Positions 24,168 to 36,084 of a stretch of 64,000 bases of DNA are shown here, in pieces. Source of the stretch: Calocera cornea HHB12733. Its lineage: Eukaryota; Basidiomycota; Dacrymycetes; Dacrymycetales; Dacrymycetaceae. A program made the translations under genes and the position numbers. The stretch lies in contig KV423927.1 of the NCBI GenBank assembly GCA_001632435.1, positions 208,490 through 272,489 of the forward strand. The letters run 5' to 3'. Under the pieces are notes generated by a model. That model had not been told where the DNA came from. It did not search any database and saw nothing but the letters and a program-made list of their open reading frames with translations. Position 1 is the first letter of the stretch. The number at the start of each line of letters is the position of its first letter.

Positions 24168-25796
24168 ATGTCTTCTTACAGCACTCCATCATCCCCGCAG
24201 GGGTGGAATTTTGGCGGCTGGCAGCAACCTATCGCGGGCGGAGAATACGAGTACGTTTCTACTCCTTCTATTTCCATATACGACTCAGTGGTTTTGATAG
24301 ATTTCGCACAATGCTGCCGGCCGTTTTTGCCCGGACCGAGCATCCCATCATCCAAAACACACTGTCAGTGAATCTGCTAGGATTGAAACCTGTCGCTTAT
24401 CCCTTCCAACTAACAGCCTTCCACCGGAACCCGATGCAGAACTCCGGGAAAAACTGATCGATCTCATATGTGACTGGTCCTTCACCTCGCTGACCCTTTC
24501 GCCCGTCGATGCATACCATTGCGCATGCCTGATCTTCGAATCCGCTCTGAACATACCAGAACTGAATGGCCTGGGGCTTATGAGTGAGTAAAGGCCACTA
24601 GTTTGACGGATCATGTTGACAGTACCGCAGACGATATACGCCGCTTTCTACATACTCTGCGCTTTCTGTATCCTGGCAACCCCTACCATAACTTTGCGCA
24701 CGCTGTCGACGTACTCCAGGTGGCATACACCTTTTTGCAGCCGGAAGTTGTACCGCCTTTGCGACTTTTGAAGTTCGATCCAGGGGCGCCTTGGTCCGTG
24801 GAGCAGGCGTCAATCGGCTATGGGCCATCAATGCCTTGGAGACCCAGCCCTCTCCTCCTAGGCGACGCTTACTTTGGGTTGCGGCCGATCGAGGTCCTGG
24901 CGTTCCTCCTTGCAGCCGTTGGCCATGATGTCGGCCATCCAGGGATAAGTGCACAGTGTCTCGTAAGTTGCATTTGTCCCCGGGCCTTCCACTGGCTTTG
25001 TGCTGACTCATCTGGATAGGGAAACGCTCGCGCTCCCATCACGGCACTCGTACGTGGATCGCCACTCGAGACGTTGCACTCCACTCTTCTGGATCAGACT
25101 CTACGGGCCCATGGCCTTGGTCTGGTGCTGAGTGACCCGGATGCAGAAGAGCTAATGCGGAGCGTGATCATGTCCACCGACATGCAAGTCCACGCCCATT
25201 ACATGGGAAAGTTCAACGAGGAATTCAACCCGGTCCATGTGCCCAAGGGCTCCAGAGAACAATATCAGCATAAAGTGCTGATATGTCAAGCGGTGTTGCA
25301 TGCGGCTGACATATCAAATCCAGTGAGTGGACTCATCCAGAATTGTGCTCAGGTTTCTTGACAACCATTCCCAGGTACGGCCTTTCGCAACCGGTGTGCA
25401 GTGGTCATCCGCCTTGATCCGAGAATGGTCCAACCAAGCTCTTCTTGAGGCCGCTCTTCACTTGCCCAGAACGCAAGCTGTCTGGCCCTCTCTGCGAACC
25501 GTAGAGTACCAGTTGAAGCAGGCGAAAGGTCAGGTCGGATTCTTAGACCAGGCAACCTTGCCTCTCTTCCAGGTCCTTCAACGGATCTTACCGAGTGAGT
25601 GCCAAGCAATTCGGTCTCCATGCAAACTCACTGAGAATATTCTTTAGAAATGGACTATTTCGTCCGGTTCGGTTTACAGAATAGACAGCTATGGCAAGCT
25701 CGTGCCAACCGCCTGTCGACCCTGAGCTTGTCTGCCCCGTTGCCTGACGACGATTTTCCCTATCCGAACGCAGAGTGCTACCCGACTTCCCAATAG
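24168..25796 (+). CDS. PDE2: Class I 3',5'-cyclic nucleotide phosphodiesterase
   Basis: Hydrolyses cAMP (probably high affinity, as in fungal Pde2) and so damps the cAMP/PKA pathway. Exons 24168-24250, 24301-24363, 24417-24583, 24631-24962, 25020-25322, 25375-25594 and 25648-25796 give 438 residues. The PDEase_I metal-binding pattern is complete: HNFAH at 124-128, HDVGHPG at 203-209 and LHAADISNP with D312. The N-terminal helical part reads LREKLIDLICDWSFTSL and ALNIPELNGLGL, typical of the family. Six introns of 47-57 nt all keep phase. The first exon (MSSYSTPSSPQGW) is inferred from the ATG and frame and is less certain than the catalytic core. The protein is short for a Pde2 and has no other domain. 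Confidence 0.9.
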
Positions 25797-26238
25797 CGCT
25801 CAGACCCAAAACAGAGGCGACAAAAGTCATTCCAGAGCCTATGTTATCTTTCCTTATGGATGTATACCACCCCATGATCTCGCACCTGTCTGAATCATTT
25901 CTCTCTCTCAATTAGATCGCTGTAGCTTACGCATTGTTCATCCTATTTGTCGCATCACTTCCTGTATCGATAGGGTTGACTCTCCAATGCACTACTTCGC
26001 TTCTGAACATAGTAGTCTCCTTACTAGGGAGTGGCTCTCTGAGAAGCCGCAATGTGCATCGATGAAGTAGGATGGCCATCAATCGTCGTCAAGTGGCAAG
26101 GTTGGGTCTTTTCACATTCTCGGAAGCAACCCTCGTGCCGGAGTCCTGCCGAACCTCGCCGAGCAGGGTCCAGTGCCTCCCACACAGAAAGTTGGCAGCA
26201 TCTCCTACTCGTCCGACCTTGGGTGTTGTTGGCTCAGC
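25797..26238. other. Intergenic region, no gene seen
   Basis: Phosphodiesterase 3' flank and upstream region of the small membrane protein. Only short unrelated frames are present. Confidence 0.5.
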
Positions 26239-26623
26239 ATGAACACACCTCAGTCCATGTACGTCCTATAGATGAACTATGGATGTCAGATTCCTAACCT
26301 ATTAATCAAGGATGATTGGCTGGGCAGCCCTGCTCATTGCAGGCGGCGGTGCCTTCTACTACGCCAAAACTGAAATCGATGCGCGGAGGAAAGCCATGGC
26401 GCAGAGGGGACTGCGACCGACAGAGAAGAAAGAGTGTACGCATTTGTTCGCATCTGGTCTTGGGAGCTGCTCTGACGAATAGCCAGGGTATGAGAAGATA
26501 GAGGGCGCGAATCCTCCCCCTCACCCGGACGCTGCAATAGGCACGAACGCCGCGTCTGCGGTAAAGGTGGCTCCCTCAGATGCACAGTTGCCAACCAATC
26601 CTGGTTCAACGGCGAAGCCATGA
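26239..26623 (+). CDS. Small single-pass membrane protein, 93 residues
   Basis: Exons 26239-26258, 26311-26435 and 26487-26623. The protein has one N-terminal hydrophobic helix (MIGWAALLIAGGGAFYYAK) directly followed by a charged, basic segment (EIDARRKAMAQRGLRPTEKK, then EWYEKIEG) and a Pro/Ala-rich tail. The Gly-rich helix next to a positive stretch, and the word GLRPTEKKEWYEKIE, resemble small fungal mitochondrial inner-membrane proteins, but I cannot name the family. Splicing T|GG across the second intron restores a Trp codon and keeps the frame, which supports the model. It is convergent with PWP2, with stops 87 bp apart. Confidence 0.65.
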
Positions 26624-26709
26624 GTGTTCATGGCATCTCTCGCTGCGGATTATACAATGCATTAATGTAAATGATGTACAATGTACTAATGAACGTCACG
26701 CCCGAACCC

Positions 26710-29604
26710 CTATGCAACGGAAGACACCTCGTCAATCATCTCTATATCGGTCACTCCGATCGGGCCGCTGGCGAGACCCGCGTTCTTGGTATGTGATTGG
26801 TCAATGATATACTGCAGAGTGAACATGTTGTCATCGCATCTGGGTATGACTCAGTACTGATCACAACGAAACTCAAACAAGACGTACAGCTTCCCGATCA
26901 TCCGCTCAAAGTCGCTGATTCCCTTGTGCATGGCTCGGAACACGCTCGCGTACTCGTTTGAATGGTCGCGTAGGGTCCGGCCATGAGCTGCAAGAACGGC
27001 ATTCACCCATACAAGATCAAACTCCATGTGCGGGCTGTGCTCAATGTGATCGGCCACAAATCGCAACATGGCTGGCACATAAACCACTGGGAGTTGTCGT
27101 GCCAGCAGTCGGGCATCAGAAGGAGGGATCGACTCATACACTCGTTGAATGAGAGGTTTTTCGTTCAATCGGAAGGCCATCACGAGTGCTTTCAGGAATT
27201 CGCGCTGTGCCAAGACTTCCAAGAGCGATTGAGGCGTTAACTCGATGTCGAGATCAAACGGATCGAAGGTAATGCCATCGTCGGTGGAGTAGATGAGCAG
27301 GCCTTCCGTCGAGGCAGCGGCCCAGCTTCGCCCCGTGGGCGAGAATCGAATGCATTTTGTCCGCGCTTCTTGCCGATATCGGCGCTTGCCGAGGTCGCCG
27401 CGTTGCGCGCCCGGCAAACGAGGATCCTGCCGGTCGTCCAGATCACTGGCGTCGCCCTGCCGGTCGATCAGGTCCACGTTTCCGGCCTCGGTAATCTTCC
27501 GACTGTCCAAGAACTCTTCCGTCCCCTCGAGCGACAGGTTTTGTGATATTTGGTACTTGGTGACCATTACTCGGTCGGCCACATCGTACAGCACGACGTA
27601 CTTGCTGTTCCCGCCGGCAAGGATATTCGCGCCATCGGCGGTATATGTGAGGCTGTTGAAGTACTTGCTGCCTGAATTGTTCGACGCCGTCATCCGATCG
27701 TCGGCACGCCGACCACCGGAGATATCGCGCCTACCCTCAATTAACCCGGTCTGCTTGCCATCCGCCACGTTGAAAAAGGTGATCTGCCCATCCAGCGTGG
27801 ACGCAGCGAGCTCCTTCCCATCCGGCCGATACGCAACAGCCAGCACGTCCGCGCTCATCTGGAACGGTTCGACGGCCCTGGATCGCCCGTACAGATCCCA
27901 CAGCCGGACGCTCTTATCCCACGAGCCGCTCGCGAGCTGGTTGCCCGTCGGCGAGAAGGCGAGCGAGCACACGGGGCCCTGGTGGCCTGTGAACACGTCG
28001 ATGAGCTTGCCCGTCTGCACGCTCCACATGTAGATCTCAAAGTTGTCCTGCGAGCCGGCGGCGACAACCTCGCCGCTCGGGTCTACTGCCAAGCTCGAGA
28101 ACTGGACTGGGGTGGGAGAGGTGAACGTCCGGAAGTTGCGGTACCGGATCAGGTCGAACGCGCGCACGGTCCCGTCCAGCGATGCGGTGAAGAGCACTTG
28201 TCCTTGTTTCGCAAACTCCACGACCGACACTGCCGATGTATGCTCCGAGAAGGTGACGAAGCAGAAGCCGGATTTGGCGTTCCACACCTTGACCTTGCCG
28301 TCGTCCCCACCGGTGGCGATATACTGCCCATCGCTCGAGTAGGTCAGCGTGTTCATGTCGAAGTAGTGGCCCTGCTGCTTGAGCACGTAGCTCTCGCTCT
28401 GCCACTCCCAGACGAGCAGCTGACCGAGCTTGCTGGCCCCGAAGGCGAGCCACTCGCCGGAGGCGTTGATCGCCAGGCTGGAGATGCGCTCTTGGGAGAT
28501 ACTGAGCATGTGGACGTTCGTGAAGTCCGGCATCTCCCAGAGACCGAAGACGCCATTGGAAAAGCCGAGAATGAGGAGGTTCGAGGCGGCGTGAAACGTC
28601 GCCGTGACGACGCGGGTGTGATGGTCGAGGTTATGGAAGTGCTTTGCGGCGATGCCCCAGCGGATATCGGCCATGATCGGCTCGGCTAGGGTGGATGAAG
28701 AGGTGCCCGCATCGGACATGTCATCGTCCTCGTCTGCGTTATTGTCTGACTTGCCCTGCCAGGTGAAGATCGCACCATGGTCGCTGACTGTGTATATCTG
28801 AGACAAGATGTGAGCATATAGTATGATATCCGGAGAAGCGGCGTACCGTCTTGTGGTCGGCCGAGAAGAACGCGCGGATCACGGGATCGCGATGACCCGC
28901 GAACGTCCTCGGTCTGAAGCCTTCCACGGGGTCGATAGTATACAGCCTCGCGGTCATATCCCGTGACGTCGTAATAAAGTACTTCGAGTCACCCGACCAC
29001 TCGATGCTCAGCACCTTATCATGGTGTCCCGTGTACTCGCGGTGCAGCTCGAACGGGGCAAACTCGCGCAGAAGGTGGTTGGGCGTCTTCCACACCTGCG
29101 TGTGTGAGTCGTGCGTCACGGCAATATACCGCCCGTCCGGGGAGAACTTGATGTCGTCCACGGGCTTTTTAAAGTTGAAGTGGTGCAGGACGGTGCCGCG
29201 CCGGAAGTTGATGAGCAGAGCGCGGCCATCTAGAGAGTGTTCAGCACTATCCTGGCCTGGCACAGATTTTCTCTACCTTCGTCAACAGAGATGAGCAGAT
29301 TCGAATCTGGACTGAGCGCAATCACAGATATGTTCTTCCTGTTCTCGAAAGAGAATGTCCTGGAAGTGTTTCTACGCAATGCATTAGCCAAACATTGCAA
29401 ACTTATAAAGGGCAGAAAATTACTTGACGAGGTCGAAGACCGACACGCGATTTCCGACGGGGCTCAAGATGCAGTTTCCATCCGGGGTAAACACAATGTT
29501 CCCCTGACGGTATACGGTCCCGCAGAGGTTGCTGAACTGCTCTATTTGTCAGTCATAACAATGACATGGCCCGATCCTATGCTCACCTGGTAGTTCGCCT
29601 TCAT
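26710..29604 (-). CDS. PWP2: Periodic tryptophan protein 2 (UTP-B subunit of the SSU processome)
   Basis: Nucleolar WD-repeat protein needed for early 18S rRNA processing as part of the UTP-B complex. Exons 29604-29587, 29536-29424, 29371-29277, 29229-28847, 28797-26888 and 26839-26710; 882 residues. The N-terminus matches the family closely (MKANYQFSNLCGTVYRQGNI, then SPVGNRVSVFDL and NLLISVDEDGRALLINF). Two beta-propellers of WD repeats follow, for example SDGQYIATGGDDGKVKVWNA and NQLASGSWDKSVRLWDL. The C-terminal Utp12-type helical domain includes ERMIGKLCDDNMFTLQYII, which spans the last intron. Exon 1 encodes only six residues. The start codon lies 128 bp from that of the LRR gene on the other strand. 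Confidence 0.95.
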
Positions 29605-29732
29605 CAAGTCGTGAAGTTTCTGGGTCCGCCCCGCGTGAAAGTCAAGGGTTCGCCAGCTGACTAAGCCGGGTCATCACGTCACCTCCGAGTGCGCACGACC
29701 CGGACCCTCACCCGGCGACGTGCGGAGTGGAC
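29605..29732. promoter_or_regulatory. Compact bidirectional promoter PWP2 / LRR protein
   Basis: Only 128 bp separate the two divergent start codons, so the core promoters must overlap. No TATA box is evident. Confidence 0.5.
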
Positions 29733-31094
29733 ATGCAGCCGCAGCACCTTCACCTCTCCCCCGACATCCGCTCAAAACTCACCTTATCAGACCAGATGAG
29801 TGCAGCGCCCGAGTTCCTCGCGCCCTCCCGGTCGCACGTCATGCTCCTCGACCGCGGCCTCAACGGCGGCTATGGCGCAACGCGCATCATGGCCGCCGTC
29901 ACGGGCGAGACGACGCACCTGATGCTGAGCCACAATCGGCTCGGCGACGGCGGGACGAGGATGCTCTTCCACCTGCTGAGCAGGCAGTGCGAGGCGAGGA
30001 TTGTTGAGATCCAGATGAACGGGTGCGAGATTGGCGATGAGGGGCTCAAGGGGATCGCCCAGTATCTCAAGGGAAACACGAGCCTAGAGAGGCTGTATCT
30101 CAATGGGGTACGTATATCACTGCCTCCTTTTCTGCCCCGATAAGCTGACAATCTCGCAGAATCAATTCCATGTGGGCATTATTCTACTCTCATTGTTTCC
30201 TGCTTGCTGAAAGGCCATCCAAGGGTGACGAAACGGCGGTAACGCTCTTCGTCGACGCGCTGAATCACTCCTCGCTGCGCCACCTCTCCCTCTCATCAAA
30301 CAACGTAGGGGACCACTTCCTCCTTCACTTCCTACCGCTCCTCTCCGCGCCCAAGCTGCGCTCCCTGCACATGTCCATGCTCGGCCTGACCGCCCTCTCC
30401 GTGCCCGTGCTCACCTCCTTCCTCTCCTCGCCCGCCTCGAAGCGGCTCGACCTCCTAACGCTGAACGCCAATTCCCTGGGGTACGCAGGAGTCCAAGCGA
30501 TCATAAGCTGCGTAGAGCAGCACATCTCCGCGCTCCAGGTCCTGGAGCTGGACGCGAACAGTGTCGAGGGGGAAGAGGAGAGCCCGACGGGCGCGAGGGG
30601 GTGGACGAACAAGCTCAGTGCGGCGCTGATGAGAAATTCCATGCTCAAAGTGTATAGTACGCCGTCCTCCTGCCTCGCTCGCCTTCTCGTGCGGTGGCTA
30701 ACGACGAGTAGCACGCGTAGCTGCGCGGAAAGCTATGTATTACGGCCGCATCCTGCTGCACGCCCTGCCTCCCCCGTCCCCTGCCGGCTCCAGCTCCTCC
30801 CACATACCGCCCTTCCTAACCCTCCCGCCGGAACTGCACCTCCTCATCCTTCGCCAGGTCTCCGATCCACACCGGCACCTGACGGATGCACAGTTCGCCC
30901 GAGTGGTGGAGTACGCGACGAGCTGGGAGCCGGTGGGCTCCCTGGCGGCGGATGGGACAGGGGTAGGCGGAGGGACAGACGCAGGGGCGGGGGCGGGGCC
31001 GAGGGACGGGGGACAAGAAGGGAGAGAGGTCATCGGCAGGGTCAGGTGGCTGGAGAGCGTGGGCTGTATGTTCTATGAGAGGGATGTGGAGTGA
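29733..31094 (+). CDS. Leucine-rich-repeat (ribonuclease-inhibitor-like) protein
   Basis: Exons 29733-30107, 30160-30171, 30224-30656 and 30712-31094; 400 residues. RI-type LRRs occupy about residues 55-250: THLMLSHNRLGDGGTRMLF, then EIQMNGCEIGDEGLKGIAQY, SLERLYLNGNQFHGDETAV, SLRHLSLSSNNVGDHFL and LDLLTLNANSLGYAGVQAII. The 12 nt second exon encodes just NQFH and completes one repeat, which argues that it is real. The C-terminal half has a helical region (ELHLLILRQV, then AQFARVVEYA) and a Gly-rich stretch. Such cytosolic RNI-like proteins serve as protein-interaction scaffolds; the specific role is unknown. The splice at 30656/30712 was chosen by phase among close alternatives. Confidence 0.75.
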
Positions 31095-32812
31095 GCCGCT
31101 GCGCTGCGGTGGTCTGAGGAGGGTTGGGCAGCTTGACTGGGATTGGTGGTGAGGATGGGCCGAGGGCGGGCGGGATGGCTATGAGACGGGAAAGCAGAGC
31201 AAAGAAAAGAAAGAAAAGAAAGAAAAGAAAAGAGAGGCGCATTGTACACCGATCAAGCACCATTGTGTATTACCCATTTAGAAACCAACTCATCTCTGGA
31301 CAACTACCTCGCAGACAACCACTCTTGGCTGTAGGCATGATGACGGCTCCGCTATCGATGCCCATCGGCACCGGGGAGACACCCGACTTGTATACGTGAC
31401 CAGAACTCTGGGGCCGGCCGGCATGGAGTGCATCTTCGGCCTTTCTTGGCGGGCGAGCCATAAGTAAATATAATACAGTAGGTGGCGTCCCGGGCGACCC
31501 GACGCCTGGCGATGAGTCGACGCGGTCCAGTCAGAGTAAGTACTGTAGTCATGAATTCCATCCAATGCTCCGAAACACGCCCTCCGCCGGGGGGGAATGA
31601 ATGCATTCGATCCGTCGGCGAGCCCGGCCCAGGATGAGTAAACCGAACCGAGCCGTACCGAACCGGACTGAACTGAACTGCAACACATACATACATACAT
31701 ACGTCAACGCGCCGCGAAACGGAACCGAACAGATATCAACTAACTACAGTAAGTACCTTACGGTGTTGTTTTGATGTTTCAGCGGGACGCGGAACCGAGC
31801 TGATCCCGGCGGGTCGGGGTGGCATGCGGGAAGCAGCCTCGGACTGGACGGGACGTGTCGATGGGCGATGACGACGTGCGCGTGTGGGCGCTGGCTACTG
31901 TTACTGTTACTGTTGCTCTTGCCGTTGCGCTGGCCGTTGTGCATCGCAGGCCTACACACGAAGATGATGGATGTGCCAAGGTCTCATACGAGTTGCAAGG
32001 TCATCAACTGCCCAGCTGGCGATGGATGGTCCTCTGCAAAGTTCAGTTGTGGCCCAAACGCGCGGGAGCAATCCCCCCCAGGTGCGCGGCTCAGGCCCAA
32101 GGAACATATGATCGAAGGAGAACGGAAAGGGTCCCTGGAATGCAGGAATTGGAATGTGTCCCGCTTGAGGGGCGCTTCCTGCCCTTCTTGTAGAACACCG
32201 GCCGGGGGGTGTGGCGTCGGACATCAGAAGCCCGCTATGAGAGTGGGCTGGGAAAAGCTGCGCTGCGCTGCCGTTGTATCTATGTCGAAAGGATGATAAC
32301 AGGCAGGCAGGAACTGGACATGGCAGAGAATAATGAGATCGGAATGGTGCCGCCGCGGTATGCACCTTGATTGGCAGAACAGAGACCCTCGGGGAGATTG
32401 TTGGAATTGACAGCCTGCCCGCGCCGGTGCCCAGAGCGGCTCATCGCCCGCGGTCACCCCTCGCACCGCAGCTTCTCTCCTTTGTCCTTCCCCCCACCTC
32501 CCCCCTCCTCGGCCCACCTCACATCACTTACGCCCCCCCTCCCTCACTGCCAGACCCATCTCACAGCCGCGCCCGACGACCTCACCCCTTCCTGTGCCAC
32601 GCCCAACAGCCCGTCGCTCACTCCCACCCCGCTCCTTAATACCCACGCTCGTTGTATCCCTACAATCCACCCTACACCAACACCTATCCTACCCACCTCC
32701 AGCTCCAGCTCTTAATACCCTTTGGCTCTTATACCACCCTCCAATCCTCCCTTCAATTTCAGCTTCAACTTCAACCTCAACCTCAACCTCGGGTCTATAG
32801 CTCAACAGCAAG
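31095..32812. other. 1.7 kb intergenic region with simple repeats
   Basis: No gene is recognisable on either strand. It contains an A/G-rich simple repeat (31201-31235), an (ATAC)4 run (31687-31702) and, just before the next start codon, an imperfect AACCTC hexamer array (about 32764-32790). The 3' part should be the promoter of the DUF7729-type gene. Confidence 0.5.
31201..31235 (+). repeat. AAAGA-type simple repeat
   Basis: Purine-only imperfect tandem repeat of AAAGA/AAAAG units just downstream of the LRR gene. Confidence 0.8.
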
Positions 32813-34162
32813 ATGTTCACCCCTCCGCCTTCGCCCCTCCCGGGCTCACATTTCTCCCCCGCGCTCGCCGAGCCCAAAGCGAGCACCTCCTCCACTGCGG
32901 GCGAAGGACTGCTCACCCCTCCCTCCTCCCCGCCCGAGCACCCCGGGTTCGCCATCTCCTTCCCTACCTCCTCCTCCCCAAGCACCGCAAGTACCAAGAA
33001 CCTGCAGAGCCCGCAGGGTACGCACACCGGTCAGAAGCAGAAAAAAAGGAAACGCTACCTCCCCGTCCTCCTCGCCGCCATCGTCCTGGCCGTCATCGCC
33101 GTCTCCGCCCGGCGCTCGACGCTGCACGCGCTTTCTCCTTGGCTTCCCACTGGCCCCGGCAGTCACGGCGGCCCGGAGGCACCGCGTCCTACACTGGCTG
33201 GTGGGGCGATGGGGTTGGAGGCGGAGCATGGGGAGCATGCGCAGGCGAGGAGGCTGAGGAGGGCGCACCACGAGGAGCTCGTGTACCGGCAAGGCACGCC
33301 CACTTCCCTCTCCAACTCGGGGACCAGCACCTCCAGCAGCAGCGGCACGTCCACCTCGAGCAACCTCCTCTCCGGCACGGCCGCCCTCGCGGTGTACACC
33401 GCCCCGCCCTCCGTGCCCTCTCCCGCGCTGCCCGTCCCCACGCCCTTCCCCGCCCCGTTCGACATCTCCATCTCGCTCAACGTGACCACGCCCTCCTGCG
33501 TAAACTTCTTCAACACGTTCATCCAGAACGTCACGTTCCGCGCCTGCCGCCCCTTCGGCATGCTCATGAGCAGCTCGCAGCAGTTCCAGGCCGCGCAGGC
33601 CAACCTCACCCAGCTCACCGCCATCGTCGGCGGGACCTGCGCGACGGACATGAGCGCCGCCGCGTGCGGCGAGGTGATGGACTGGCACGCGGCGCAGATC
33701 GCCCAGGACGGCAACTGCGGCGCCGACATCGCCGCGCAGGAAGCGCTTGCCGTGACCGCGCTCGAGGGGTTCCGCTCCTACCGGATGATGCGGGCGGCCG
33801 GGTGCCTGGTGAACGCAGCCACGCACGCCTACTGCTACGTCGAGGCCGTCGCCAGCCTGCTCCCGAACGACCTCTACTTCTGGGTCGCGGCCCTCGGCAT
33901 CCCCCTCCCCAACGCGACCGCCCCGACGTGCAGCGCGTGCACGCAGCAGCTGCTCGGCACGTACGGCCTGTACGCCAACGACAGCAGCCTGCTCATCAGC
34001 CAGACGTACCCGGGCGCCGCGGACAAGGCCCGGCAGACGTGCGGCGAGGGCTACGCAGACTATGTCGCGCTGCCGAGCGCGGCGCACGGGCGCGCAATGT
34101 GGGCGTCCGGGACGTTGGCGGCCCTGCTCGCCGCGCTCGTGCTCGCCGTGCAGTTCGTATAG
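32813..34162 (+). CDS. Membrane-anchored extracellular DUF7729-type protein
   Basis: Single exon, 449 residues. A Ser/Pro-rich N-terminus leads to a basic stop-transfer patch (GQKQKKRKR) and one membrane helix (YLPVLLAAIVLAVIAVSA, about 84-101). A Ser/Thr-rich stalk follows. The conserved Cys-rich domain has CVNFFNTFIQNVTFRACRPF, then QANLTQLTAIVGGTC, then DLYFWVAALGIPLPN and CSACTQQLLGTYGLY, with many N-glycosylation sites. The very C-terminus is hydrophobic (LAALLAALVLAVQFV) after small residues, consistent with a GPI signal or a second membrane helix. The arrangement matches fungal cell-surface proteins of the DUF7729 family as I remember it; function is unknown. Confidence 0.8.
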   Translation: MFTPPPSPLPGSHFSPALAEPKASTSSTAGEGLLTPPSSPPEHPGFAISFPTSSSPSTASTKNLQSPQGTHTGQKQKKRKRYLPVLLAAIVLAVIAVSARRSTLHALSPWLPTGPGSHGGPEAPRPTLAGGAMGLEAEHGEHAQARRLRRAHHEELVYRQGTPTSLSNSGTSTSSSSGTSTSSNLLSGTAALAVYTAPPSVPSPALPVPTPFPAPFDISISLNVTTPSCVNFFNTFIQNVTFRACRPFGMLMSSSQQFQAAQANLTQLTAIVGGTCATDMSAAACGEVMDWHAAQIAQDGNCGADIAAQEALAVTALEGFRSYRMMRAAGCLVNAATHAYCYVEAVASLLPNDLYFWVAALGIPLPNATAPTCSACTQQLLGTYGLYANDSSLLISQTYPGAADKARQTCGEGYADYVALPSAAHGRAMWASGTLAALLAALVLAVQFV

Positions 34163-34515
34163 CCCACTCCCCTTGCCTTTCCTTCCGCTCTACTCTCCTT
34201 CTAATCCCGGCAGTCTGGGCCGTCCAGCCCCCCCGTTCCTCACCTTGTTCACTCTTGGAAGACACTTGTCATGTTCCGGTACATACCCCCTTCCTCCTTC
34301 CCCCTTCCTCCTTCCCCGTTCGTCATTCGCCATTCGTCACTTTATCACTTTGACCGAGCTTTTCACCAAAAATCACCCTGTCCATTGTTGTAGGCAAACC
34401 TGGGGGCGCGCGGAGGAGCGTAATGCTATAGAGTCGATAATCTCTCCCATTCCAGCGCGACGCTCGTGGCCTGCTACTACTGTACGTACATATTCCGAAC
34501 CCCCACCCAATGGCC
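34163..34515. other. Convergent 3' intergenic region
   Basis: Gap between the DUF7729-type gene and the pyroglutamyl peptidase gene. It contains C/T-rich stretches and no gene. Confidence 0.5.
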
Positions 34516-35561
34516 TCACCCCTCCATACTATAGAACATCGCGATGCACTTGACGGCCTCGGTGACAGCCTCGAGCCCGTACGGCTTGCCAGGAGGCGGG
34601 ATGTGCATGAACTGCACCTTGCTGCCCTTGCCTGCGCCGCGGCGGACGGACTCGGCGAGGGAGCAGTAGTAGATGAAGTCGCAGCAGTAGTGCCCTGCGT
34701 CGGTGGAGACGCGGGAGTTCTAGGAGGGTTCAGCTCGGCGCTCTCCGGAAACGGAAACAGAAGGTGAGGACGAAGAGACCAGGGAGAGCAGCGGGCCAAG
34801 GGACAAGACAAGAGACAGGACGCACGGTAAACCCGCAGATCTTCATATACTCCACCAGCCCGGGGACGTTCCCCTGTGTCTTGAGGATCTCGTCAAACCC
34901 CTCGTACCCCACTCCGAACCCGCGCTTCTCGGGCTGCTGCCCCATGAACCTTCCCAGGCCTAGGCGGAGCATCTCTGACCACTCGGCTGCGGTGGGGGCT
35001 GTGGCTGAGGAGGAGGGAGAGGGAGCATGGGGCGGCTGCGGAGGGGAGGCGACGACGGGCGGGAGCTCGCCCTCCCAGTCCGGGATGCGGTAGCCCGTCT
35101 TGTGCCCCTGCGCCTCGAGCGCCAGCGCGCCCGGCATGCCTGCCCCCACGTGGATGACGAGGTCGTACCCGCCCTCCGGGGCCTCGGGGAGCGGCTGCGG
35201 CGCCGGGTCACTCGCGTCATACGGCGGCTTCTTGTTGCTCGGCGTGGCGGGGTACTGCGTGGCCGGCAGGCGGGGCGGGCGCGCGTGCACCCCCGGGATG
35301 AGGCGGAGGATCGCCGCGTACGAGGTGGGCACGCGGAAGCAGGTGAAGCTGATGTTGTGTGTTGGGGTCGGGAGGACGGTGTTGCTCAGCGGCTGGACGC
35401 CGAGCCAGGAGGGGTTGTGCTCGTAGTCGCCGAACGGCTGGGAGGGGCCAGTATGATGAGTCGATGTACAGTATGTAAGCTGGAAAGAGAGAACGCACGC
35501 CGAAGCCCGTGACGAGCACGTTGTACGGCTTCTTGCTTGGGGAGAGGTCGATGGGTGCCAT
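34516..35561 (-). CDS. Pyroglutamyl peptidase I (peptidase family C15)
   Basis: Cytosolic cysteine peptidase that removes N-terminal pyroglutamate from peptides. Exons 35561-35499, 35437-34826 and 34719-34516; 292 residues. The family signature is complete: VLVTGFG-PFGDYEHNPSW at the start, the DLVIHVGAG strand with the likely catalytic E129 (GALALEAQGH), catalytic Cys in GHYCCDFIYY (C238 by alignment) and catalytic His in VQFMHIPP (H264). It is longer than bacterial enzymes (about 215 residues), mainly from Pro-rich insertions near 72-108 and 145-165. Both introns are phase 0. It is divergent from GPI17. Confidence 0.9.
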
Positions 35562-36084
35562 CGCTCAGAGTGGTGTGCGTGCTTCTGAGAGTCAGGACGT
35601 GGGAGGATCGTAATGTCGCCCGATGGGAACGCACGGGAATGTGCTGGTGGTATACAGGGGCTCGGGGAGGCTCCAAGGGGGCGAATTCAAGCGAGAGAGC
35701 GTGCCGGTCCAGGACAACGATGTGAGGTTTATATACTTGTTATCATCATCAACCAGCTCCAAGCTGCGGCATGCTCGCCAGCACCCACCAACGAAGAGGG
35801 ATCGCAGCGGCTTTCGACAGCAACCTCCCGAATCGGGCAACCCTCCTCCCGCGGCACGCTCGGCACCCAGCGAGCGGTGACGACAGACGCGGCTTCCGGA
35901 GAACCCTTGCCTGGCACCGCACCCTGGCGCGCACGGTCTCAGCAAGTGCATCCGCGCCTGCCCGCGAGTGAGAGTCCTGCAACAACTTGCTTCATTCCTC
36001 AGCGCACACCCCGCATCGCTCACAAGGGCCACCGATACATCGCAGTTCCCATACCCGCACCGAGAGGAGAGAGGAGACCGCGCT
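35562..36084. other. Divergent promoter region, pyroglutamyl peptidase / GPI17
   Basis: A 523 bp head-to-head gap. No gene or distinct element was recognised. Confidence 0.5.

Noticed and set aside
32722..34353. Open frames of 543 codons (plus) and 413 codons (minus) over the DUF7729-type gene
   Set aside because: Out-of-frame shadows of the single-exon gene 32813-34162, whose own frame shows the Cys pattern and membrane segments.
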